NCBI RefSeq assembly: GCF_028737255.1
Contig: NZ_JAQZAN010000016.1
Span: forward strand, 1 to 64,000
Source: Actinomycetospora straminea
Lineage (GTDB): Bacteria > Actinomycetota > Actinomycetes > Mycobacteriales > Pseudonocardiaceae
Reading direction: 5' to 3'
Length of the DNA stretch: 64,000 nucleotides
The notes below the pieces were generated by a model that had not been told where the DNA came from, did not search any database, and saw only the letters and a program-made list of their open reading frames with translations. The translations under genes were made by a program, and so were the position numbers. Below are positions 33,383 to 43,466 of this stretch, one piece after another (positions within the stretch are counted from its first letter, which is position 1; every line of letters starts with the position of its first letter).

Positions 33383-34801
33383 GTGCGTACCGACGGCCGG
33401 ACCGGTCTCGTGCTGTTCGCGAGCTGCCTCGCGCAGTTCATGGTCGTGCTCGACGTGTCGATCGTGAACGTGGCGCTGCCGGCGATGCGGGAGGCCCTGG
33501 GGTTCGACGCCGAGGGCCTGGCCTGGGTGGTCAACGCCTACACGCTCGCGTTCGCGGGCTTCCTGCTGCTGGGCGGGCGGGCGGCCGACCTCTTCGGGCG
33601 CCGGCGCGTGTTCCTCCTCGGCCTCGCCCTCTTCGGGCTGGCGAGCCTCATCGGCGGTCTGGCCAACGACCCCGCGCTGCTGCTCGCCGCGCGGGCCGTG
33701 CAGGGTCTCGGCGGCGCCGTCCTCTCCCCCGCCAGCCTGGTGATCCTCCAGACCACCTACCCCGAGGGCGCGGCCCGGTCGCGGGCGTTCGGCTGGTGGT
33801 CGGCGATGGGCGGCATCGGCGGCGCCGCGGGCGGGCTGGCCGGCGGGGTGCTCGTCGCGCTGCTGAGCTGGCGCTGGATCTTCCTGGTCAACGTCCCGGT
33901 GGTCGTCCTGACCGCGCTGCTGGCCCTCGCCGTCGTCCACGAGACCCGCGCCGAGGACCGGCCCGGCCTCGACGTCCGGGGCGCGGTGCTCGTCACCAGC
34001 GGACTCGTGGCGCTGGTCTACGGCGTCGTGTCGCTGGAGTCGGCACCGTGGACCTCGCCGCGCGTGCTGGGCGGGATCGCCGCGGCGGTCGTGCTGCTCA
34101 CCGCGTTCGTGTTCTCCCAGCGGCGCAGCCGCCACCCGCTCGTGCCGCTGTGGGTGTTCCGCATCCGCTCGGTGACCACGGCGAACGTCGTCATCCTGCT
34201 CATCACGTCGTCGATGTTCTCGATGTGGTTCTTCGTCTCGCTGCACATGCAGGGCGTGCTCGGGTTCGACGCGCTGACCGCGGGCCTGGCGTTCCTGCCG
34301 CAGTCGTTCTCGATCGTGATCGGCTCGCAGATCTCGTCGTGGCTGCTGCCGCGGGTCGGGGCGCGGGCGCTGATCGTCGCGGGCGGCACGCTGACCGCGG
34401 CGGGCTTCACCTGGTTCGCGCTGCTCACCCCGACGACGAGCTGGGTGGCCGGCGTCCTCGGGCCCGGCATCGCCGTCTCGCTCGGGATGGGCATCGTCTT
34501 CCCGGCGGTGACGACGGCCGCGACGAGCGGGGTCGAGGCCGGCCTCGCGGGGCTGGTCAGCGGCCTGGTGACCACGTCGCGGCAGATCGGCGGCGCGGTC
34601 GGGCTCTCGGTGCTCTCGACGCTCGCCGCCGCCCACACCGCCTCGCTGGCGGCGGCGGGTGCGGCGCCGGCGGTCGCGCAGACGGCGGGCACGACGCGGG
34701 CCTTCGCCGTCGCGGCGGTGATCGTGCTGTGCTCGGTGGTGGCCGCGCTGTTCCTGCCGGCGCCGCGCCGGGCCGACGCACCCGAGCCCGCCCGGACGTA
34801 G
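33383..34801 (+). CDS. MFS drug-efflux transporter (DHA2/EmrB-QacA type)
   Basis: This 472-residue membrane protein with about 14 predicted helices resembles proton-driven multidrug exporters. Motifs are the N-terminal LVLFASCLAQFMVVLDVSIV (motif D1), LGGRAADLFGRRRVFLLGL (motif A) and GGIGGAAGGLAGGVL (motif C, antiporter). It is inserted between the MBL and rph genes, where the mycobacterial block has none. It is on the plus strand and therefore oriented against them. Substrate is unknown. Confidence 0.93.
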   Translation: MRTDGRTGLVLFASCLAQFMVVLDVSIVNVALPAMREALGFDAEGLAWVVNAYTLAFAGFLLLGGRAADLFGRRRVFLLGLALFGLASLIGGLANDPALLLAARAVQGLGGAVLSPASLVILQTTYPEGAARSRAFGWWSAMGGIGGAAGGLAGGVLVALLSWRWIFLVNVPVVVLTALLALAVVHETRAEDRPGLDVRGAVLVTSGLVALVYGVVSLESAPWTSPRVLGGIAAAVVLLTAFVFSQRRSRHPLVPLWVFRIRSVTTANVVILLITSSMFSMWFFVSLHMQGVLGFDALTAGLAFLPQSFSIVIGSQISSWLLPRVGARALIVAGGTLTAAGFTWFALLTPTTSWVAGVLGPGIAVSLGMGIVFPAVTTAATSGVEAGLAGLVSGLVTTSRQIGGAVGLSVLSTLAAAHTASLAAAGAAPAVAQTAGTTRAFAVAAVIVLCSVVAALFLPAPRRADAPEPART

Positions 34802-34802
34802 C

Positions 34803-35561
34803 TCAGATCGTGTAGCGGCCGTCCGGGACGACGAGCTCGGCCGGACCGGAGAACTCCTCACGCGCCTCGGCCAGCAGGGCGGGCCCGTCGGCCCAGGCCG
34901 GCACGTGGGTGAGCAGGAGCCGCTCCACCCCGGCCTCGCGGGCGGTCCGGCCGGCCTGGCGGCCCGAGAGGTGCACGCCGGGCGGGCGCTCCGGACCGTC
35001 GGACCACGTCGCCTCGCACAGCAGCACGTCGGCGCCGCGGGCGAGGTCGACCAGCTCGCGGCACGGCCCGGTGTCGCCGGAGTAGACGAGGCTGCGGCCC
35101 TCGTGCTCGAGGCGGACGCCGTAGGCCTCGCACGGGTGGTCGACCGGCGCGCTGGTCAGCGCCACGGGTCCGACCGCGGCCGGCCCCCGGACGAAGGGGC
35201 GGTGGGAGAAGACGTCGGTGAGGTCGGTCGCCACGCGCTCGTCCGACGACGGCGCGTAGGCCACCGCGAGGCGCACCTCGGACTCGGTGGGCCCGTGCAG
35301 CGGGATGACCTTGCCGGGGCCGTCGGGGTGGTAGCGCCGGTGGACGATCAGCCCGGAGACGTCGGCGCAGTGGTCGGGGTGGAGGTGCGAGAGCACCAGG
35401 GCGTCGAGCTCGAAGGGGTCCATGTGCCGTTGGAGCACACCGAACGCCCCGTTGCCGAGGTCGAGCACCAGGGACGTGTCGTCCGCGCGCACGAGGTAGC
35501 CCGAGGCCGGGGAGTGCGGCCCGGCGCCGCTGCCGGAGCACCCCAGGACGATCAGTTCCAC
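34803..35561 (-). CDS. MBL-fold metallo-hydrolase, cyclic-nucleotide phosphodiesterase-like
   Basis: This 252-residue metallo-beta-lactamase-fold protein has SHLHPDHCADV as the HxHxDH di-metal site near residue 57. SGDTGPCRELVD and LLTHVPAWAD follow. By position (rhomboid then this gene then rph-rdgB) it matches the mycobacterial Rv1339 locus, whose product is reported as a cAMP phosphodiesterase. That function is an inference here. GTG 35561 follows TAGGGT (35568-35573, minus strand) by six bases, so it is likely leaderless. Confidence 0.88.
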   Translation of the reverse strand: MELIVLGCSGSGAGPHSPASGYLVRADDTSLVLDLGNGAFGVLQRHMDPFELDALVLSHLHPDHCADVSGLIVHRRYHPDGPGKVIPLHGPTESEVRLAVAYAPSSDERVATDLTDVFSHRPFVRGPAAVGPVALTSAPVDHPCEAYGVRLEHEGRSLVYSGDTGPCRELVDLARGADVLLCEATWSDGPERPPGVHLSGRQAGRTAREAGVERLLLTHVPAWADGPALLAEAREEFSGPAELVVPDGRYTI

Positions 35562-35567
35562 GCGCGC

Positions 35568-35573
35568 ACCCTA
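35568..35573 (-). promoter_or_regulatory. Putative -10 box, leaderless MBL gene
   Basis: TAGGGT on the minus strand lies 6 bases before the GTG at 35561. Confidence 0.5.
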
Positions 35574-35648
35574 CGGGCCCGACCTGCCCGGACGCACAGG
35601 ACAGGGACCGCAGCGGTCACGGAACGAACACGATGTCGCTGCCAGCGC

Positions 35649-36284
35649 TCAGGGCACGGCGGGCGTGTCGGGCGGGGTGCGCCGGCGGTCGGCCGCGACG
35701 GCGATGCGGGCGGCGAGGATGCCGCCGATCGCCCCGCACAGGTGCGCCTGCCACGAGATGCCCGGGTTGCTCGGCAGGACGCCGACCAGCAGCCCGCCGT
35801 AGATTCCGAACAGGACGACGGCGAGGACGATCTGCCCGACCGAGCGGGCGAAGAAGCCGCGGACCAGCAGGAACGCGAACCAGCCGAAGATGATGCCGGA
35901 CGCGCCGATCGTCGAGCCCGGGCTGCCGATGAGCCAGGTGCCGACGCCGCTGACGATCCAGATCACGGCCGTCACGGCGATGAACTGGCCCAGCCCGCCG
36001 GCGAGCACGAGGAACCCGAACACGAGCAGCGGCACGGTGTTGCTCGCGAGGTGGTCGAAGCCGCCGTGCAGTAGCGGCGCCCACAGGATCCCGCCGAGCC
36101 CGTCGAGCGTGCGCGGCACGATGCCGTCGTCGTCGAGCCCCTGCGGCGGGTCGAGGGCGACGAAGACCGTCCGGTCGGCCAGCTCGAGGAGCCAGAGGAC
36201 GGCCACGATCCCGACCATGAGGATCGCCGCCCGCAGCGGGCGGGCGGGCAGGAGGCGGGGTGACGGACGCGCGGGGCTGGTCAC
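35649..36284 (-). CDS. Rhomboid family intramembrane serine protease
   Basis: This 211-residue protein with about six membrane helices has the catalytic Ser in TIGASGIIFGW and the His in WQAHLCGAIGG. LLHGGFDHLASNTVPLLVFG is the usual HxxxN loop region. It cleaves membrane-protein substrates within the bilayer; the substrates are unknown. GTG 36284 follows a TAGCCT box by seven bases. Its place after cysM matches mycobacterial Rv1337, but the murI gene expected next is absent. Confidence 0.92.
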   Translation of the reverse strand: MTSPARPSPRLLPARPLRAAILMVGIVAVLWLLELADRTVFVALDPPQGLDDDGIVPRTLDGLGGILWAPLLHGGFDHLASNTVPLLVFGFLVLAGGLGQFIAVTAVIWIVSGVGTWLIGSPGSTIGASGIIFGWFAFLLVRGFFARSVGQIVLAVVLFGIYGGLLVGVLPSNPGISWQAHLCGAIGGILAARIAVAADRRRTPPDTPAVP

Positions 36285-36291
36285 GCCCTCG

Positions 36292-36297
36292 AGGCTA
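36292..36297 (-). promoter_or_regulatory. Putative -10 box, leaderless rhomboid gene
   Basis: TAGCCT on the minus strand lies 7 bases before the GTG at 36284. Confidence 0.5.
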
Positions 36298-36431
36298 CGG
36301 CCGCCCGCGCGGGATCCCTGTGGGTCCCGACCCTGAGGTTCGCCGGGGTCGGTGACCCCAGGACGTCGCGTCGGCAGGCCGTACATCGAGCGACGAAGGA
36401 GCTCGAGGTACGGAACCGACTTGCGACGACG

Positions 36432-37701
<1,270 letters not shown>

Positions 37702-37832
37702 GGATTCCCCTCCGGTGGGTGGTGGCTGGTGGGACGTGGTGTGCGGGCGTACCTGCACGGACAGCGTGCCACGGGGGCGCGGCATTCCGTGACCCGTCGA
37801 GAGGCCCCGTCGAGGACGGGCGTGGGCACGCC

Positions 37833-38297
37833 TCAGGAGCCGGCGTGGTCCGGGACGTCGTCGGTGCCGGTGTGGGCGAACATGTAGTTCTCCACGACCT
37901 GCACCTCCTCCTCGGTGACCTCGCCGTCGACGATGCGGTACGAGCGCAGCACGTGCTGGTCGGGGTCGCTGGTGCCCACCAGCACGTAGTGCGCGAACGG
38001 CTCCTGGGCCAGCGAGATGTCGGTGCGCGACGGGTAGGGCTCGGTGGCCGTGTGGGAGTGGTAGACAACGACGGGGACCTCGTCGTTCGCGTCCATCTCC
38101 TTGTAGACGCGCAGCTGCTCCATCGAGTCGAAGCGGTAGAACGTCGGCGAGCGCTCGGCGTTCTCCATCGGCACGAAGCGCTGCGGCCGGTCGGAGCCGT
38201 CGTCGGGGCCCGCGAGGATGCCGCAGGCCTCGTCCGGGTGGTCCCGGCGGGCGTGCGCGACCATCTGCTCGACGAGGTCGGCCCGGATCACCAGCAC
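37833..38297 (-). CDS. mec: M67 JAMM-type metallopeptidase (Mec)
   Basis: This 154-residue zinc peptidase has an early Glu in DEACGILAG and the JAMM motif VYHSHTATEPYPSRTD (H-x-H-x10-D). Mycobacterial Mec releases cysteine from the CysO-cysteine adduct. Relatives also trim residues after the diglycine of ThiS-like carriers, which this CysO would need. GTG 38297 follows TATCCT by six bases and is probably leaderless. mec, cysO and cysM form one operon. Confidence 0.92.
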   Translation of the reverse strand: MLVIRADLVEQMVAHARRDHPDEACGILAGPDDGSDRPQRFVPMENAERSPTFYRFDSMEQLRVYKEMDANDEVPVVVYHSHTATEPYPSRTDISLAQEPFAHYVLVGTSDPDQHVLRSYRIVDGEVTEEEVQVVENYMFAHTGTDDVPDHAGS

Positions 38298-38303
38298 GCC
38301 CCC

Positions 38304-38309
38304 AGGATA
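38304..38309 (-). promoter_or_regulatory. Putative -10 box, leaderless mec
   Basis: TATCCT on the minus strand lies 6 bases before the GTG at 38297. Confidence 0.5.
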
Positions 38310-38347
38310 CGGAACGCGGCGCCCGCGCGCGGTGCCGCGCCGGGCAC

Positions 38348-38905
38348 TCAGGCCGTCAGCGTCGTCACCAACGAGTCCTGGAGCCACGTCAGCCAGTGGT
38401 AGACGGGCAGGTGGTCGGCGCGGGGGTCGTCGGCGGGGAGCTGCTCGGGCATGTCCTCGGTCACCTCGAGCGCGACGCCGAGCGCGAGCCGCACGTCGTT
38501 GACCGCGGCGAGCCACTCCTCGGCCTGGGACGGCGCGAGCTCGACGCGCCCGCCACCGGGCGGGCAGGTGGCCAGCACGGTGGCGATCGCGGCCTGCTTG
38601 GCCTCGATGAGCTCCGGCTCGCGCACCGAGCGCAGCGCGGCCGACAGCTCGTCGGCGTCCTCCTCGCCCGACGAGGCGAAGTCGGGCAGCAGGCGCGCGA
38701 GGACGGGGTCGTCGGGCGGGGTGGAGGGACCGGTGCGGATGCCCGTCAGCGCCGCGAGCTCGTCGTCGGGGGACTCGGCCCCCCGCCCGGTGAGCATCTG
38801 CTCGACCTGGCCCATCAGGCCCCGCAGCACCGACGCCTCGGGCCGCTCGAGGACCGCGACGAAGCGCACGCGGTCGCCCCGGCCCTGCCGTTTCCACGCC
38901 TTCAA
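38348..38905 (-). CDS. DUF2017 domain protein
   Basis: This 185-residue soluble helical protein matches the DUF2017 family, found next to clpS in actinobacteria (Rv1332 position). Characteristic parts are the N-terminal KAWKRQGRGDRVRF, SVLRGLMGQVEQML, WLAAVNDVRLALG and the C-terminal VYHWLTWLQDSLV. TTG at 38905 is chosen because it gives the conserved MKxWKR start just after the clpS stop. Function is unknown. Its persistent linkage to clpS suggests a role near protein degradation, but this is not shown. Confidence 0.85.
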   Translation of the reverse strand: MKAWKRQGRGDRVRFVAVLERPEASVLRGLMGQVEQMLTGRGAESPDDELAALTGIRTGPSTPPDDPVLARLLPDFASSGEEDADELSAALRSVREPELIEAKQAAIATVLATCPPGGGRVELAPSQAEEWLAAVNDVRLALGVALEVTEDMPEQLPADDPRADHLPVYHWLTWLQDSLVTTLTA

Positions 38906-38924
38906 CGCACAGCCCGCACCCGCG

Positions 38925-39239
38925 TCAGCTCGCCCGCTGCATCGTGGCCCAGAGCCCCGCGGCATGCAGGCGCGCGACGTCGCCCTCGACCTTCTCGCGG
39001 CTGCCCGAGGAGACCGTCGCCCGGCCCTTGTGGTGCACGTCGAGCATCAGCGCGGTGGCCTTGGCCTTGTCGTAGCCGAAGAGCTTCTGGAACACGTAGG
39101 TGACGTAGGACATGAGGTTGACCGGGTCGTTCCACACGATCGTCTGCCACGGCGTGTCGGCGAGGGTGGCCTCGTCGGCCTCCGCCTCGGTCCGCTCGTC
39201 GACCTCGGGGTCGGCCGGAGCGGACAGAACGACCTGCAT
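38925..39239 (-). CDS. clpS: ATP-dependent Clp protease adaptor ClpS
   Basis: This 104-residue N-end-rule adaptor delivers proteins with bulky N-terminal residues to ClpAP or ClpCP. The core is [20 protein letters not shown], with the substrate-pocket Asn-Asp, then [20 protein letters not shown]. The N-terminal extension of about 28 acidic residues is disordered. ATG at 39239. It sits in the mycobacterial-type block between pncB and DUF2017. Confidence 0.96.
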   Translation of the reverse strand: MQVVLSAPADPEVDERTEAEADEATLADTPWQTIVWNDPVNLMSYVTYVFQKLFGYDKAKATALMLDVHHKGRATVSSGSREKVEGDVARLHAAGLWATMQRAS

Positions 39240-39301
39240 GGCTCCATCGTGACACCTCGACGGCGCGACCCGCACGGGGGCGGGCGGACCCGCGTGACCC
39301 C

Positions 39302-39307
39302 TACTGT
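39302..39307 (+). promoter_or_regulatory. Putative -10 box, leaderless pncB
   Basis: TACTGT lies 7 bases before the GTG at 39315. Confidence 0.5.
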
Positions 39308-39314
39308 GGTGCGC

Positions 39315-40604
39315 GTGACCTCTCCGGGGCCGAGCACCGCGCTCCTCACCGACCAGTACGAGCTCACGATGCTCGACGCCGCCCTCGCCGACGGCACGGC
39401 GCAGCGGCGGTGCACCTTCGAGGTGTTCGCGCGCAGCCTGCCGCACGGGCGGCGCTACGGCGTCGTCGCCGGCGTCCCGCGCCTGCTCGAGGCGCTGTCG
39501 CGCTTCACGTTCGACCAGGCCGAGATCGACGTGCTGTGCGACGCCGGGGTGCGCGACCGCGTCGCCGAGTTCCTCTCGGGGCACCGCTTCTCCGGCGACA
39601 TCACCGGCTACCCCGAGGGCGAGCTGTACTTCCCCGGTTCCCCGGTGCTGTCGGTGACCGGGACGTTCGCCGAGTGCGTGCTGCTCGAGACCCTCGTGCT
39701 CTCGGTGCTCAACCACGACTGCGCGGTCGCCTCGGCCGCCGCGCGCATGACCACGGCCGCGAACGGCCGCCCGCTGATCGAGATGGGCTCGCGGCGCACC
39801 CACGAGGAGGCCGCGGTCGCCTCGGCGCGCGCCGCCTACCTCGCCGGGTTCTCCGCGACCTCGAACCTCGAGGCGCACCGCCGGTTCGGCGTGCCGACCA
39901 CCGGCACCAGCGCGCACGCGTTCACGCTGCTCCACGACAGCGAGGCCGAGGCGTTCCGGGCGCAGGTCGACGCGCTGGGCGTCGGCACCACGCTGCTCGT
40001 CGACACCTACGACATCACCCAGGGCATCGCGACCGCCGTCGAGGTCGCCGGCACCGGGCTCGGCGCCGTGCGCATCGACTCCGGCGACGTCGGCGTCCTC
40101 GCCCAGCGCGCCCGCGCCCAGCTCGACGCGCTGGGCGCGACGAGCACCCGGGTGGTCATCTCCGGCGACCTCGACGAGTACGCGATCGCGGCCCTGCGCG
40201 CCGAGCCGGTCGACGCCTACGGGGTCGGCACCTCGGTGGTCACCGGCTCCGGGGCCCCGGCCGCGGGCATGGTCTACAAGCTCGTCGAGGTCGACGGCCG
40301 GCCCGTCGCCAAGCGCAGCTCGTCGAAGGAGTCGCGCGGCGGGGCGAAGTCCGCGGTGCGCCGGCACAGGCCGACCGGCACCGCGGTCGAGGAGGTCGTG
40401 CACCGCCTCGACGCCGAGGTCGACATCGGCGAGCACGACCGCGTCGTCCCCGCCCCGCTGCTGGTCAAGGGCGAGCCGGCCGGCGAGCTGCCGACCCTCG
40501 AGGAGTCCCGCGAGCACCTGCGCCGCGGCCTGGTCGCCGTGCCGTGGGAGGGCCTCAAGCTCTCCCGCGGCGAGCCGGCGATCCCGACGACCCAGGTGCC
40601 CTGA
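39315..40604 (+). CDS. pncB: Nicotinate phosphoribosyltransferase
   Basis: This 429-residue enzyme joins nicotinate to PRPP for NAD salvage. It begins with [16 protein letters not shown], carries [21 protein letters not shown] and the PRPP-site stretch [10 protein letters not shown], with [16 protein letters not shown] and GVGTSVV in the barrel. It pairs logically with pncA just downstream, since nicotinamide converted to nicotinate feeds NAD synthesis. GTG 39315 follows TACTGT by seven bases and fits leaderless initiation. It is divergent from clpS. Confidence 0.95.
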   Translation: MTSPGPSTALLTDQYELTMLDAALADGTAQRRCTFEVFARSLPHGRRYGVVAGVPRLLEALSRFTFDQAEIDVLCDAGVRDRVAEFLSGHRFSGDITGYPEGELYFPGSPVLSVTGTFAECVLLETLVLSVLNHDCAVASAAARMTTAANGRPLIEMGSRRTHEEAAVASARAAYLAGFSATSNLEAHRRFGVPTTGTSAHAFTLLHDSEAEAFRAQVDALGVGTTLLVDTYDITQGIATAVEVAGTGLGAVRIDSGDVGVLAQRARAQLDALGATSTRVVISGDLDEYAIAALRAEPVDAYGVGTSVVTGSGAPAAGMVYKLVEVDGRPVAKRSSSKESRGGAKSAVRRHRPTGTAVEEVVHRLDAEVDIGEHDRVVPAPLLVKGEPAGELPTLEESREHLRRGLVAVPWEGLKLSRGEPAIPTTQVP

Positions 40605-40618
40605 GCGGGCGGGTTGTG

Positions 40619-40657
40619 GCAGCGAACGGGTATCTCGCTGCCTCTAGGCGCGCGAAG
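40619..40657 (+). repeat. Intergenic hairpin repeat, copy 2
   Basis: GCAGCGAACG-N6-TCGCTGC-N-TCTA, then GGCGCGCGAAG, has the same order and spacing as the copy at 6915-6953. It lies between pncB and pncA, just after the pncB stop, and may act as a terminator. Confidence 0.7.
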
Positions 40658-40674
40658 TCCGTGTTGATCACTCG

Positions 40675-40680
40675 TAGGCT
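40675..40680 (+). promoter_or_regulatory. Putative -10 box, leaderless pncA
   Basis: TAGGCT lies 6 bases before the ATG at 40687. Confidence 0.55.
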
Positions 40681-40686
40681 CGGGGC

Positions 40687-41262
40687 ATGACGACCGCACT
40701 CATCGTCGTGGACGTGCAGCTCGACTTCTGCGAGGGCGGCTCGATGGGCGTCGACGGCGGCGCGGCGGTCGCGGACGCGATCAGCCGGTTCCTCGGGACG
40801 AGCGCCGGCGAGTACGCCCATGTCGTCGCGAGCCGCGACTACCACGAGGACCCCGGCGACCACTTCTCGTCGACGCCCGACTTCGTCGACTCCTGGCCGC
40901 CGCACTGCCGGCTCGGCCACCCTGGCGCGGCGTTCCACCCCGACCTCGACGTCCACCGCCTCGAGGAGGTGTTCACCAAGGGCCGGTTCGAGGCCGCCTA
41001 CTCGGCGTTCGAGGGCCGAGCCAGCGACGGGCACCTGCTCGCTCCGTGGCTGCGCGACCGGCACGTCGACGCCGTCGAGATCGTCGGCATCGCCACCGAC
41101 CACTGCGTGCGCGCCACCGCCCTCGACGCCGTCCGCGCGGGCTTCACGACGACCGTGCGCCTCGACCTCACCGCCGGCGTCCTGCGCGAGACCACCGACC
41201 GCGCCCGGGCGGAGATGGCCGCCGCCGGGGTCACGCTGACGGGCGCGCCGCACCGGCCGTGA
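40687..41262 (+). CDS. pncA: Nicotinamidase
   Basis: This 191-residue hydrolase turns nicotinamide into nicotinate and ammonia. It has the Asp-Lys-Cys triad: Asp9 in LIVVDVQLDFCEGG, Lys98 in VFTKGRFEAAYSAFEG and Cys140 in GIATDHCVRATA. The metal-binding SRDYHEDPGDHF is present. Product flows to PncB encoded upstream. A TAGGCT box lies six bases before ATG, so it probably has its own leaderless promoter after the hairpin repeat. Confidence 0.95.
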   Translation: MTTALIVVDVQLDFCEGGSMGVDGGAAVADAISRFLGTSAGEYAHVVASRDYHEDPGDHFSSTPDFVDSWPPHCRLGHPGAAFHPDLDVHRLEEVFTKGRFEAAYSAFEGRASDGHLLAPWLRDRHVDAVEIVGIATDHCVRATALDAVRAGFTTTVRLDLTAGVLRETTDRARAEMAAAGVTLTGAPHRP

Positions 41263-41291
41263 GCCTCGACGGAACCGATCGGGCCGCCTCG

Positions 41292-41297
41292 TAGTCT
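41292..41297 (+). promoter_or_regulatory. Putative -10 box, leaderless dinG
   Basis: TAGTCT lies 8 bases before the GTG at 41306. Confidence 0.55.
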
Positions 41298-41305
41298 GAA
41301 CCGTC

Positions 41306-43378
41306 GTGGGAGACGCGAGCACGGACACGATCACCGGGCCGCCCCCGGTGGCCGAGCTGCTCGCGGCGGCGGTCTCCGCGCTGGGCGGCACCGAGCGCGA
41401 GGGCCAGCAGCAGATGGCCGCGGCGGTGGAGCGCGCGCTGCGCACGGGCGAGCACCTGGCGGTGCAGGCGGGCACGGGCACGGGCAAGTCCCTGGCCTAC
41501 CTCGTGCCCGCGGTGCGCCACGCACTGGAGGGCGAGCAGGCGGTGATCGTCGCGACGGCGACCATCGCGCTGCAGACCCAGCTCGTCGACCGCGACCTCC
41601 CCCGCCTCGCCAAGGCCCTCGAGCCCGAGCTCGGCCGCGCGCCGACGTTCGCGATCCTCAAGGGCCGCGCCAACTACCTCTGCCTCCACAAGATCCAGAG
41701 CAGCGCGCAGGCCGAGGACCCGGTCGACGAGCAGCTCTTCGACCCGTTCCAGGTGTCCGCGCTCGGGCGGCAGGTCACGCGGCTGCACGAGTGGGCCGAG
41801 AAGACGACCACGGGCGACCGCGACGAGCTCGTCCCCGGCGTCCCCGACCGCGCGTGGCGGCAGGTGTCGGTGTCGGCCCGCGAGTGCCTCGGCGCGGCCC
41901 GCTGCCCGGTCGCCGAGGACTGCTTCTCCGAGCACGCAAGACGAGCCGCGGGCAGTGCTCACATCGTCGTCACCAACCACGCGATGCTCGCCATCGACGC
42001 GATCGACGGCCGCGCCGTCCTGCCCGACCACGACGTGGTGGTCGTCGACGAGGCCCACAACCTCGTCGACCGGGTCACCTCCGTCGCCACCGGCGAGCTG
42101 ACCGCCGCCACCGTCACCGCCGCCGCCCGCCGCTGCGGCAAGCTGGTCGACCAGGCGCTCTCCGACTCCCTGCTCGACGCGGGCGAGGGGCTCGGCACGG
42201 TGCTCGAGGACGTCGTGCCCGGCCGGTGGGAGCGCCTGCCCGAGGGCGTGGCGCGCATGCTGTCGTCGATCCGCGACCGGGCGTGGGCCTGCCGCCAGGC
42301 GCTGGGACCGGACCGCGAGAGAGGCGGTCGGGACGACGACGCGACCGCGCGCCGGTTCGCGCTGGCGCTGGTCGAGGAGGTCCACGACGTCGCCGGGCGC
42401 CTGCTCACGGCCTTCGACCGGGAGGACCCGGCGACGCGGCCGGACGTCGTGTGGTGCTCGGAGACCGAGCGGAACTCGACCACCGTCCGCACGCTGCACG
42501 TCGCGCCCCTGTCGGTGGCGGGCCTGCTGGCGTCGCGGCTGTTCGGGCGGTCGACGGTCGTGCTGACGTCGGCGACGCTCGCGCTGGGCGGGTCGTTCGA
42601 CGCGCTGGCCCGGCAGTGGGGGCTGCCGGTCGGGAGCGCCCGGGAGGTCACCGAGCCGATCCCCGACGACGGCGGCGGTCACGGGAACGACCCCGCCACG
42701 AACCTCGTCTGGCACGGTCTCGACGTCGGCTCGCCGTTCGCGCACGCCAAGGCCGGCATCCTCTACGTCGCGCGCCACCTGCCCCCGCCCGGGCGCGACG
42801 GGCTCCCCCCCGCGGTGCTCGACGAGATCGAGGGCCTCGTGCGGGCCGCGGGCGGCCGGGCGCTGGGGCTGTTCTCGTCGATGCGCGCGGCGAAGCAGGC
42901 CGCCGAGGACCTGCGCGGGCGCTGGGACGGCACCGTGCTCTGCCAGGGCGACGACTCCACCGGCACGCTGGTGACGAAGTTCGCCGCCGACGTGGAGAGC
43001 GTGCTGTTCGGGACGCTGTCGCTGTGGCAGGGCGTCGACGTGCCCGGCGAGTCGCTGCAGCTCGTGATGATCGACCGCATCCCGTTCCCGCGCCCCGACG
43101 ACCCGCTGGTCTCGGCCCGCCAGCGCGCCGTCGACGCGCGGGGCGGCAACGGGTTCCTGACGGTGTCGGCGACGCACGCGGCGCTGCTGCTCGCCCAGGG
43201 CGCGGGGCGGCTGCTGCGCGGCACCGGCGACCGCGGGGTCGTCGCCCTGCTCGACTCGCGCGTGGCGACGAAGCAGTACGGCGGCTTCCTGCGCGGGTCG
43301 CTGCCGCCGTTCTGGACGACGCAGGACCCGGCCGTGGTGCGCGGGGCGCTGGAACGGTTGCGGGACTCAGTCGGCTGA
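41306..43378 (+). CDS. dinG: ATP-dependent DNA helicase, DinG family
   Basis: This 690-residue superfamily 2 (XPD-like) helicase has Walker A VQAGTGTGKSLAYL near residue 52 and four Fe-S cysteines (NYLCLHK, then CLGAARCPVAEDC, about residues 127-207). It also has the DEAH box VVDEAHNLVDRV, TSATLALGGSFD (motif III), WQGVDVPGESLQLVMID (motif V) and QGAGRLLRG (motif VI). It unwinds DNA with 5'-3' polarity in repair. The mycobacterial order dinG-pncB-clpS is kept, with pncA in between. GTG 41306 is eight bases after TAGTCT. Confidence 0.95.
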   Translation: MGDASTDTITGPPPVAELLAAAVSALGGTEREGQQQMAAAVERALRTGEHLAVQAGTGTGKSLAYLVPAVRHALEGEQAVIVATATIALQTQLVDRDLPRLAKALEPELGRAPTFAILKGRANYLCLHKIQSSAQAEDPVDEQLFDPFQVSALGRQVTRLHEWAEKTTTGDRDELVPGVPDRAWRQVSVSARECLGAARCPVAEDCFSEHARRAAGSAHIVVTNHAMLAIDAIDGRAVLPDHDVVVVDEAHNLVDRVTSVATGELTAATVTAAARRCGKLVDQALSDSLLDAGEGLGTVLEDVVPGRWERLPEGVARMLSSIRDRAWACRQALGPDRERGGRDDDATARRFALALVEEVHDVAGRLLTAFDREDPATRPDVVWCSETERNSTTVRTLHVAPLSVAGLLASRLFGRSTVVLTSATLALGGSFDALARQWGLPVGSAREVTEPIPDDGGGHGNDPATNLVWHGLDVGSPFAHAKAGILYVARHLPPPGRDGLPPAVLDEIEGLVRAAGGRALGLFSSMRAAKQAAEDLRGRWDGTVLCQGDDSTGTLVTKFAADVESVLFGTLSLWQGVDVPGESLQLVMIDRIPFPRPDDPLVSARQRAVDARGGNGFLTVSATHAALLLAQGAGRLLRGTGDRGVVALLDSRVATKQYGGFLRGSLPPFWTTQDPAVVRGALERLRDSVG

Positions 43379-43466
43379 GGGCCTGGACATCCCCCGGCGG
43401 TCGTGATCGTGGCGGCTTTCCTGACGCTGAGTGCAAGCGTGGACGCCCCGCTGACACACCCCGTGG